Source: an uncultured Clostridia bacterium
Lineage (GTDB): Bacteria; Bacillota; Clostridia; Acetivibrionales; CALMWN01
Reading direction: 5' to 3'
Assembly (NCBI GenBank): GCA_937873555.1
Contig: CALMWN010000374.1
Coordinates: 1 to 13,979, forward strand
Length of the DNA stretch: 13,979 nucleotides
Shown here piece after piece: positions 6,894 through 12,803 of this stretch. Positions within the stretch are counted from its first letter, which is position 1. Every line of letters begins with the position of its first letter. Both the position numbers and the translations under genes were made by a program. Below the pieces are notes generated by a model, which made no database searches, had not been told where the DNA came from, and was given only the letters and a program-made list of their open reading frames with translations.

Positions 6894-7643
6894 ATGATTT
6901 TCGTAAAGAATACTCCAAATAATGCAGAGGTTGCAATTTATGGAGACTTCAAAGACTTTGAAGGTTTATACGATTCATTACACAATATTGTGGGTTTTGA
7001 AGAAGATTTTGTTTCACATGGGAGTTCTCGATTAAGGGTTCTTGGTATTTGCTATGATATCCGGCATGCAATGATGGGAGACCGGGAAATTGAATTTGTT
7101 GAAAATAGCATGGATTCTGAAAAAATGAAACGTATGGCTGTAATTGCTCCGGAAAAGAATGTGTACTTGAAAATTTATGTTCTTTGGCCCGAAGTGTTAT
7201 TTGTAACTATGGTTTTGAATGATTTTGTCAAATTGTATGGAAGAAGGAAAGCAAAATCAAAGTATGATTTTATGTTGGACAAGCAAACCATTTGGGATGA
7301 AAATATTGCTCAAGTCCGTTTGTTTCAAGCGGCAATTGCAAAATGTATTAAGGAAACTGTTTCAGAAGCTTCTTACAGTCGAATGATGAGTTTGATGAAT
7401 AAGGATTACACCTGGTTTGAAGGTTATGCAACGCAATATCTGGATGTGCTTAATTGCAGGTATATAGATATGGATAATGAAAAGAGGCTGAAAAGTATAC
7501 CTACGATGACGAAAAGATTGGCAGAGCATAATGAGGAATACAGGAAACAGAAGCTTGAGGTATCAGAGGCAGCCAGATATTATAATACGACTGAGGATAA
7601 TATCAAAGCTCCGCTCGAGTATCCGGATGATTATGAGTGGTAG
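6894..7643 (+). CDS. Uncharacterised 249-aa protein
   Basis: I do not recognise this protein with confidence. It opens with IFVKNTPNNAEVAIYGDFKDFEGLYDSLHNIVG, resembling small proteins of unknown function from Firmicutes that begin with a similar EIYGDY-type strand-loop; a DUF6904-like assignment is possible but uncertain. No signal peptide, transmembrane segment or catalytic motif is evident. The middle has a strand-rich VYLKIYVLWPEVLFVTMVLNDFV stretch. The C-terminal third is charged and probably helical (KRLAEHNEEYRKQKLEVSEAARYY). GAGG at 6882-6885 is well spaced for ATG 6894. The gene follows the ATPase by 21 bp and is probably translated from the same mRNA, so it may be that protein's partner. 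A 14-bp palindrome lies just after its stop. Confidence 0.75.
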   Translation: MIFVKNTPNNAEVAIYGDFKDFEGLYDSLHNIVGFEEDFVSHGSSRLRVLGICYDIRHAMMGDREIEFVENSMDSEKMKRMAVIAPEKNVYLKIYVLWPEVLFVTMVLNDFVKLYGRRKAKSKYDFMLDKQTIWDENIAQVRLFQAAIAKCIKETVSEASYSRMMSLMNKDYTWFEGYATQYLDVLNCRYIDMDNEKRLKSIPTMTKRLAEHNEEYRKQKLEVSEAARYYNTTEDNIKAPLEYPDDYEW

Positions 7644-7648
7644 ACTTT

Positions 7649-7662
7649 ATAACAGCTGTTAT
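7649..7662 (+). repeat. Perfect 14-bp palindrome between the two cargo gene pairs
   Basis: ATAACAGCTGTTAT is self-complementary with no spacer and begins 6 bp after the preceding stop codon. There is no T run, so it is not an intrinsic terminator. It sits at the start of the 150-bp intergenic region that should hold the promoter of the SEC-C gene, so it could be an operator. Chance cannot be excluded, but a perfect 14-mer is uncommon. Confidence 0.4.
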
Positions 7663-7728
7663 CTCTAACCTACTTTGTTGGTCGTAATGATCTCTGTTCC
7701 TGTGACAGCGGGAGAAAGCATAAAAATG

Positions 7729-7757
7729 TTGTGGTGTATGAAATTAATTGATATAAA
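7729..7757 (+). promoter_or_regulatory. Candidate promoter of the SEC-C gene
   Basis: TTGTGG (7729-7734) and TATAAA (7752-7757) are separated by 17 bp, 37 bp before ATG 7794. The -10 matches five of six consensus bases but the -35 only three, so this is tentative. It implies that the SEC-C gene and its neighbour form a transcription unit separate from the ATPase pair. Confidence 0.3.
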
Positions 7758-7793
7758 ATGATAAATTTAACTTGATTAGGGAGAATAAAATTT

Positions 7794-8681
7794 ATGTCTA
7801 CAAGCGTTTTGCCATATGCAAAAGTATTACCAGAAGGAGAAGAGATAGATTACGTTATAATAAGGTTTACCGGCTTTAACTCCAACATCCTGGTTCATGA
7901 GGAATACTGTGTTAATCCCGTGTGCAGCTGTGCAGATGCTGTACTAACATTTATTGAACTTTCAGAGGATGGAAAGCCACTAAATGATTGGTTTGTAATA
8001 AGATTAGACATGTGTACATGGAAGGTAACAGAGAAGAAAGTAATTAACAAAATGATTAAAGCTGATAAAATGATAAAAGAGTTTATGGAGAACATTGATG
8101 AACTAAAAGAGAAACTGCTTTCTCATTTTATTAAAGCCAAAGAATATGGAAAGAAGCACTATTTGGATTATATAGCTGATAACACTGTGAAATTGATTCT
8201 TGATGGTAAAATGCTAGCATATTCTGAGGTCTTTGGCAGCAGAGATATAGACAAATTTTCTTTTGAGATTGATGAGTCGGAGAAGTGGTTTTTTGATGAT
8301 CAATATTGCTCTAACCCTAAGTGCCTTTGTAATGAAGTAGTGCTTACATTTTTTAAAATTGATGCTTCAAAGAAAACACAGGAACCAGAGTTTGCTGTCA
8401 GGATGAATATAAAGAGCTTTAAGTATGATGTTGAGTACAACAAGTGTGGTGCAAGCAAGATCTCAGATGTCATTAGGTATCTTCATAATAACAGACCAGA
8501 GGTATTCGCTATTCTAAAAAGCCGATATACCGAAATGAAAAACGCTTCCAGAGAGGTAATCAAAAGATTCGGGCAGGAATTAAAGAAAGAGGAACAATCT
8601 ATTGGAAAAGTTGGACGCAATGATCCCTGCCCCTGCGGCAGCGGGAAAAAGTATAAAAAATGCTGTGGTAACTCATTCTGA
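7794..8681 (+). CDS. SEC-C zinc-motif protein with duplicated cysteine modules
   Basis: This 295-aa protein ends with a canonical SEC-C motif, [17 protein letters not shown], with Cys279, Cys281, Cys290 and Cys291 as zinc ligands. SEC-C occurs at the end of SecA and on many unrelated proteins as a zinc-binding interaction tag. The body contains two similar modules: [11 protein letters not shown] (Cys39, 44, 46) followed by a strand ending [12 protein letters not shown], and [11 protein letters not shown] (Cys172, 177, 179) followed by [14 protein letters not shown]. These look like an internal duplication of a Cx4CxC unit. A charged helical stretch separates them. I do not know a function for the body. 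GGGAG at about 7780-7784 is spaced for ATG 7794. The next gene begins 23 bp downstream and is probably co-transcribed. Confidence 0.82.
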
Positions 8682-8704
8682 AGATAATAGGAGCGGTAAG
8701 ATAC

Positions 8705-9730
8705 ATGCGAATAAACAACAAACCAACGGATGAACAATTAAAAGAGCTATACCAGGCAGCGGCAGATTTTAAACTGGTACAACCCTGGAAGTGGCTGTAC
8801 GATGCTGACATTATCTGTGTTGAAAATCCAAAGGACAAGATGATGGGATACTGTTCCGTTATGGGTAGAGCTGGAGAGCACTACGCACTTGGTGTATATC
8901 TTGGGAATGAAGGAATATGGGGGTTTTATAATTTGATGGAAAATGCAGACACGATTCCTCGTCACCAAGCTCTGCACTTTCAAAATTGCCTAATGTGCTC
9001 CTTCGAAGACAGAGACTTTTTAACCAATGAAGATAGGAAACAAATAAAGGATCTGGGGCTATCGTTTCGGGGCAAAAATGCCTGGCCGATGTTCCGGCGT
9101 TATGAACCGAGATATAATCCCTGGTTTATAAATGAAGAGGAATGCATTTTTTTAACCCATGCTCTTAAGCAAACACTTTTTGTGGCGGGTAATGTTTTGA
9201 CAGGACAGCTAAAAATGGATATGGAGCACGGTAAAACCATTGTCAGATATAGTGAAGAGAAGGACGGTAAGCTGGAATGGTATAGCAAAGAGGTGCAATT
9301 GGCATTTCCAACAGTTTCATACAGCCCGGTGAAAATCAATGATGACGTGCTTATTCAAAAGATAAAAAAGGCAGGAAATATGGGGAATGTTTCTATTCAG
9401 GCCGATACCTGCTATATACCTTCTGCCGTACAGGAGAACAAAGGTGAACGCCCGTATTTTCCCAGAGTTTTCATTCTTGCAGAGCAAAAATCCGGTACGA
9501 TCATGGATTTTGAAATGTATGAAAGCATTAATGACGACGCCAATGTTACCCTTAATAAGCTGATCAATATATGTTTAGAAAAAGGAATTCCGAAAGAGAT
9601 TCAGGTAAGAAGCGAGGCAATGGCTGCTATATTGGACGACTTTTGTAAAAAGACCGGTATTAAGCTAAAGATTGTCAAACGTCTTTCCGTTATAGATCAT
9701 TTTATTGAAGAAATGGCATACCGTTTTTAG
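8705..9730 (+). CDS. Uncharacterised 341-aa protein, possibly DUF7309/DUF6930-type
   Basis: The protein begins with an acidic-helical segment and WKWLYDADIICVENP, then MGYCSVMGRAGEHYALGVYLGNEG, which recalls the N-terminal domain (DUF7309-like) of proteins often linked to SEC-C motifs. The C-terminal part (VFILAEQKSGTIMDFEMYESINDD ... IPKEIQVRSEAMAAILDDFCKKTGIKLKIVKRL) resembles DUF6930. These names come from memory of the family pattern and are only moderately secure. No membrane segment, signal peptide or known catalytic motif is seen. AGGAG at 8689-8693 supports ATG 8705. It lies 23 bp after the SEC-C gene, which fits because single-chain relatives carry a SEC-C tail: the pair may be a split version. 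An eight-G run lies at 9747-9754, after the stop. Confidence 0.78.
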   Translation: MRINNKPTDEQLKELYQAAADFKLVQPWKWLYDADIICVENPKDKMMGYCSVMGRAGEHYALGVYLGNEGIWGFYNLMENADTIPRHQALHFQNCLMCSFEDRDFLTNEDRKQIKDLGLSFRGKNAWPMFRRYEPRYNPWFINEEECIFLTHALKQTLFVAGNVLTGQLKMDMEHGKTIVRYSEEKDGKLEWYSKEVQLAFPTVSYSPVKINDDVLIQKIKKAGNMGNVSIQADTCYIPSAVQENKGERPYFPRVFILAEQKSGTIMDFEMYESINDDANVTLNKLINICLEKGIPKEIQVRSEAMAAILDDFCKKTGIKLKIVKRLSVIDHFIEEMAYRF

Positions 9731-9844
9731 GGATGATGCATGGATAGGGGGGGGTGAAGGGGTACGCTGGCAGACATATTTCAGCACCTGACACATGTTG
9801 AGTGTGTAGTGAGGACATTTGAATAAAGCAATTTGAAGCTATTA

Positions 9845-9878
9845 GGCAATGGAGCATAAACTTCCGTTGTCTTTTTTT
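9845..9878 (+). terminator. Intrinsic terminator after the SEC-C gene pair
   Basis: GGCAATGGAG (9845-9854) pairs with CTTCCGTTGTC (9861-9871) with a few G-U pairs and an imperfect loop end, followed by seven T (9872-9878). It lies 115 bp after the 341-aa gene and 30 bp before the 41-aa ORF. It either closes the cargo transcript or attenuates transcription into the excision-control region. Confidence 0.7.
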
Positions 9879-9907
9879 ATACATTTTTTAAGAGAGGAGA
9901 AAGAAAA

Positions 9908-10033
9908 ATGGATTATAATCCGGAATATGTGCTGCAACTGGCAATTTTAATAAACCTACTTGAGAAAAATGTCATAACAATAGCTCAGTATGATGAAAGT
10001 GTAAAAGACTTGAGAAAAAAGTTTAATATTTAA
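9908..10033 (+). CDS. Small 41-aa SHOCT-like protein
   Basis: This short ORF has a strong GAGAGGAGAAAG ribosome site 6-8 bp before ATG 9908. The product is helical: a first helix EYVLQLAILINLLEKN, then ITIAQYDESVKDLRKKF. The latter resembles the SHOCT pattern (hydrophobic turn, Ile-Thr/Ser, then an aromatic and a basic helix) found in tiny proteins next to serine recombinases on clostridial mobile elements. It is bracketed by terminator hairpins at 9845-9878 and 10053-10093, which suggests a regulated unit of its own. It could be an accessory or directionality factor for the recombinase. The coding call rests on the ribosome site, composition and context. Confidence 0.6.
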   Translation: MDYNPEYVLQLAILINLLEKNVITIAQYDESVKDLRKKFNI

Positions 10034-10052
10034 ATTTCATAGGATTAGCGGG

Positions 10053-10093
10053 ATGCCCCTTTGCTTATAAGTATACGGACAAAGGGGTATTTT
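10053..10093 (+). terminator. Hairpin terminator between the two small ORFs
   Basis: ATGCCCCTTTG (10053-10063) pairs with CAAAGGGGTAT (10080-10090): 11 bp including one G-U, with a 16-nt loop. It is followed by three more T within TATTTTAT. The U tract is short, so termination may be partial. It separates the 41-aa ORF from the 65-aa ORF. Confidence 0.5.
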
Positions 10094-10196
10094 ATGCTCC
10101 AAAAGCACTGGCAAAAAGACTTTAACCTTCAAAGTGCAAGGTACAAGCCGACCTCACATATATATTGAATATGAACAAAAAGGAAGGAGGGGGAGT

Positions 10197-10394
10197 ATGG
10201 CCAGGTCAAAAGATTCTTATATAATTAAAGTTCATTATCCGGAAACCGAAGAAGATATGTTTGAAATAAGAAGAAGAATGGGAACGGCATACATTCAATT
10301 TGTAAAAGACTATATTTTGACCTTGCCTATCAGTGATGAAGAAAAGAATAAATTATATACAAAAGTTATCAAACGTTTGTTTAACAATATATAG
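10197..10394 (+). CDS. Small basic 65-aa protein upstream of the recombinase; candidate excision directionality factor
   Basis: AAGGAAGGAGGGGGAG just upstream of ATG 10197 is the strongest ribosome site in the element and fixes the start; a GTG further upstream at 10134 in the same frame has no such support. The product MARSKDSYIIKVHYPE... is small, basic and predicted helical at the end (SDEEKNKLYTKVIKRLF). I do not recognise a domain. It lies 63 bp before the recombinase on the same strand. C. difficile skin excision needs a small element-encoded recombination directionality factor, and this ORF is placed and sized for that task. The role is inference from position, not homology. Confidence 0.62.
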   Translation: MARSKDSYIIKVHYPETEEDMFEIRRRMGTAYIQFVKDYILTLPISDEEKNKLYTKVIKRLFNNI

Positions 10395-10457
10395 AGGATT
10401 TAACAGTTTAATGATAGAATAACACTTGAAAAAAAGTATTTATAAGGAATGATGTGC

Positions 10458-12221
10458 GTGAAGGCTGCAATATACTCAAGAAAGAGTAAATTTACAGGTA
10501 AGGGCGAAAGCGTAGAGAATCAAATACAGCTATGTAAAGAACATGGGATGAAATATCTCGGGATTGTGGATACTGATTTTATAATTTACGAAGATGAAGG
10601 GTTTTCAGGAGGTAATACTAACAGGCCACAGTTCCAGAAACTTATTAAAGATGCCAGAGCAAAGAAATTTGATATACTCATTTGCTATAGACTGGACCGT
10701 ATAAGCAGGAATGTATCTGATTTTTCCCAGCTAATAAAAGATTTAAATAAATATAATGTAAATTTTATTTCCATAAGGGAACAGTTTGATACAACCACAC
10801 CCATGGGGCGGGCCATGATGTACATAGCTTCAGTATTCTCCCAGCTTGAAAGAGAAACAATAGCAGAGAGAATAAAGGATAATATGATGCAGCTTGCCAA
10901 AACAGGGCGCTGGCTGGGTGGGATAACACCTACAGGTTATAAGTCTGAAGCAGTTACTTCCATTGATCCAAGCGGAAAAGAACGAAAAATGTTCAAGCTG
11001 ACACCGATACCTGAGGAAATAAACCTGGTGAAACTGATTTATGATAAGTATGTAAGTTTAAAGTCCATAACAAAGGTAGAGAAATATCTGATTGAGAACA
11101 ATATTAACACTAAAAATGGACTGGATTTTCACAGGTACTCGATCAGATTTATTCTCTCAAACCCTGTGTATGCCATTGCAGATAAGGTTTTATATGATTA
11201 TCTGATGGAGAATGGCTATGATGTGTGCTCTGATTCTGAAGAGTTTAATGGAATCAACGGTTTAACAGCGTATAATAAAACAAAGCAGGATAAGGAAAAT
11301 TACAGTGACAGGTATAGAGATAACAGTGAGTGGATCATAGCAGTAGGTATGCATTCAGGGATTGTTTCAGGTACAGTGTGGATTGAAGCACAAGAACTGA
11401 TGGCACAGAATAAATCAAAAGCTTATCGTAAAGTAAAAAACTCTCAATCTCTACTTTCAGGCATTCTGCGATGTTCCCAATGCGGCAGCTATATGAGGCC
11501 GAAATCAATGAAAAGAACAAATGCGGATGGCGAGCAGGTATTTTACTATATGTGCGAGATGAAGGAGAAGAGCCGAAAATCACGATGTGATATAGCAAAT
11601 ATTAATGGTAATACTCTTGATGCCTCTGTAGTCAAAGAACTGAAAAATTTAGCGTCAAAAAATTCACCGGTATTTCAGGAGATATTTGATAAAAAAACAT
11701 TGGTGGATACGGCAAAAGATGCCCTGCAATCAGAAATAGAAACCCTGCAGACAAAAATGTCAGAATTGGACATGGCAATTCAGAATTTGGTAACTGCCAT
11801 ATCAAAAGGGCAAAAGGATGAGGTCTTAACTATCATTTTCAGCAGCATGGAGGAATTGGCAAAAGAGAAGGAAAATATTAAAAAGCGTCTGTCCGAACTG
11901 CAAAACGTGGAAAAAGCAGCAGAGTTTAATGGATTGAATCTGGAACTGGTTGCCCAAAGTCTTGGGACTTTACACGACAGTGCGTGGGATTTGATGGATG
12001 TTGATGATAAGAGAAGAATGATAAAAAGTGTGGTTGATAAGATAGTCTGGGATGGGAAAAAGCTGGATATGATGTTGTTCGGAAGTAAATGTATAGAGAT
12101 GCCCGAAATGGAACTCCCTGCGCCACCGGAATCTTTTAATGGGGAAGAAATGTTTCCGCAGTGCGGGAATGGCAAACGAGATTCTGATGCAGATCAGGTC
12201 AACAAAGAAAATTCAAAGTGA
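10458..12221 (+). CDS. Large serine recombinase of the skin-type element (SpoIVCA-like)
   Basis: This is 587 aa from GTG 10458. ATG 10449 and 10452 lie too close to the AAGGA site (10444-10448), and family members begin MKAAIYSRKSKFTGKGES. The resolvase domain has YSRKS with nucleophile Ser10 and CYRLDRISRN near 76-85 with the catalytic arginines. A recombinase domain follows, then a zinc ribbon with Cys339, Cys342, Cys366 and Cys377. A coiled coil at about 417-455 is of the kind that controls synapsis direction. It should cut attL and attR with a 2-bp stagger to rebuild sigK. Codons after Lys573 lie beyond the attR core, inside sigK in another frame, so excision would replace its last 14 residues. 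The two small ORFs upstream are likely accessory factors. Confidence 0.94.
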   Translation: MKAAIYSRKSKFTGKGESVENQIQLCKEHGMKYLGIVDTDFIIYEDEGFSGGNTNRPQFQKLIKDARAKKFDILICYRLDRISRNVSDFSQLIKDLNKYNVNFISIREQFDTTTPMGRAMMYIASVFSQLERETIAERIKDNMMQLAKTGRWLGGITPTGYKSEAVTSIDPSGKERKMFKLTPIPEEINLVKLIYDKYVSLKSITKVEKYLIENNINTKNGLDFHRYSIRFILSNPVYAIADKVLYDYLMENGYDVCSDSEEFNGINGLTAYNKTKQDKENYSDRYRDNSEWIIAVGMHSGIVSGTVWIEAQELMAQNKSKAYRKVKNSQSLLSGILRCSQCGSYMRPKSMKRTNADGEQVFYYMCEMKEKSRKSRCDIANINGNTLDASVVKELKNLASKNSPVFQEIFDKKTLVDTAKDALQSEIETLQTKMSELDMAIQNLVTAISKGQKDEVLTIIFSSMEELAKEKENIKKRLSELQNVEKAAEFNGLNLELVAQSLGTLHDSAWDLMDVDDKRRMIKSVVDKIVWDGKKLDMMLFGSKCIEMPEMELPAPPESFNGEEMFPQCGNGKRDSDADQVNKENSK

Positions 12222-12546
12222 AGTATCTTTGCAGGACCCTATTGGAGTTGACAGAGAAGGCAATGAGATAATGCTGATTGACGTTATCGGCAATGAAGGT
12301 GAATCGGTTGTAGAAGAAGTAGAACTGAAGATGCAGGTGAGAAGGCTGTATAACAAGATGAAGGCGGTTTTGAAAAAACGGGAGAAAACAGTTCTCGAGC
12401 TTAGATACGGCTTACTCAACGGAACAAGCAAAACTCAGAGGGAGATAGCAAAAATGCTTGGTATCTCGAGGTCTTATGTATCAAGGATTGAAAAGAAGGC
12501 AATCAAAAAGTTGAGCAGGGAATTAAAACCGGAGAGCTGCAACTGA
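12139..12546 (+). CDS. sigK: RNA polymerase sigma-K, 3' segment (SpoIIIC-like)
   Basis: The genuine sigK part runs from AAC at 12175 to the stop at 12546 (123 aa). It begins NEILMQIRSTKKIQSEVSLQDPIGVDREGNEI, continues through region 3, and ends with the region 4 helix-turn-helix TQREIAKMLGISRSYVSRIEKKA. The codons from 12139 to 12174 belong to the element and have no ribosome site, so this segment is probably not translated alone before excision. Joined to the 5' segment at AA it makes a 236-aa protein, normal for SigK. Its first 14 codons overlap the end of the recombinase gene in a different frame. A strong terminator follows. No frameshift or stop is present, so the gene appears functional once rearranged. 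Confidence 0.93.
   Translation: MGKKCFRSAGMANEILMQIRSTKKIQSEVSLQDPIGVDREGNEIMLIDVIGNEGESVVEEVELKMQVRRLYNKMKAVLKKREKTVLELRYGLLNGTSKTQREIAKMLGISRSYVSRIEKKAIKKLSRELKPESCN
12149..12190 (+). other. Right attachment site (attR) of the skin-type element
   Basis: The element's right terminal repeat AATGTTTCCGCAGTG-(5)-ATGGCA (12149-12174) is the inverse of the left one. It is followed by AA (12175-12176) and then sigK sequence CGAGATTCTGATG. The repeat lies within the recombinase coding region. Confidence 0.85.
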
Positions 12547-12574
12547 AGTGCCGAGTTACATTCTGTAGTTCTTG

Positions 12575-12603
12575 AAAGACGGGGAGGAATTGCCCGTCTT
12601 TTT
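12575..12603 (+). terminator. Intrinsic terminator of sigK
   Basis: AAAGACGGG (12575-12583) pairs perfectly with CCCGTCTTT (12593-12601) around a 9-nt loop and continues into a run of five T (12599-12603). It lies 29 bp after the sigK stop and ends the sigK, and possibly the recombinase, transcript. Confidence 0.85.
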
Positions 12604-12638
12604 ATGTGTTTCCAAACACTTTACAATAATTGCCTTTT

Positions 12639-12666
12639 TTGATATATTGAAAAAGTCATATATAAA
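12639..12666 (+). promoter_or_regulatory. Sigma-A type promoter candidate for the URO-D-like gene
   Basis: TTGATA (12639-12644) and TATAAA (12661-12666) each match five of six consensus bases and are 16 bp apart. They lie about 140 bp before ATG 12804, leaving a leader that contains stable hairpins. Confidence 0.45.
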
Positions 12667-12714
12667 AATACATTCAATAAACAGCAATTGTGATTATGTT
12701 GAACTATAGGTCAA

Positions 12715-12742
12715 CGGGAAATTGAAGGAAATCCTTTTCCCG
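12715..12742 (+). promoter_or_regulatory. Leader hairpin upstream of the URO-D-like gene
   Basis: CGGGAAA (12715-12721) pairs with TTTCCCG (12736-12742). Inside it AAGG (12725-12728) pairs with CCTT (12733-12736) around an AAAT loop, sharing one base with the outer arm. A weaker CAAC/GTTG pair follows near 12752-12768. There is no U tract, so this is a leader structure rather than a terminator. I see no riboswitch class in it. Confidence 0.35.
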
Positions 12743-12803
12743 GATGAATCCAACTGTTATACGGTTGTGGCCAGGGATATCCTGATAGAAGGAGTGTGTT
12801 TTT

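Larger units (their letters stand above)
5291..12176 (+). mobile_element. skin-type sigK intervening element, 6,884 bp excised unit
   Basis: The element lies between codons 113 and 114 of sigK. Its ends are 26-bp inverted repeats matching at 23 positions, with AA at both borders. Removal of one AA-to-AA unit joins ATT GAA to AAC GAG in frame and restores Cys-Ile-Glu-Asn-Glu-Ile-Leu, as in intact sigK. It encodes its own large serine recombinase beside the right end. It also carries an ATPase, three proteins of unknown function (one with a SEC-C zinc motif) and two small ORFs. No phage structural genes are seen. By eye the cargo is richer in A+T than the flanks; I did not compute GC. It is much shorter than the skin of B. 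subtilis (about 48 kb) and of C. difficile (about 15 kb). Confidence 0.92.

Noticed and set aside
10134..10196. Longer version of the 65-aa ORF starting at a GTG
   Set aside because: There is no ribosome site before 10134, whereas ATG 10197 follows a very strong GGAGG-type site.
5291..12176. Remnant prophage or conjugative element
   Set aside because: There are no capsid, tail, lysis, replication or transfer genes. Only a recombinase, small ORFs and unrelated cargo are present.
12604..12803. A riboswitch before the URO-D-like gene
   Set aside because: Only simple hairpins are visible; no conserved core of a known riboswitch class could be identified by eye.
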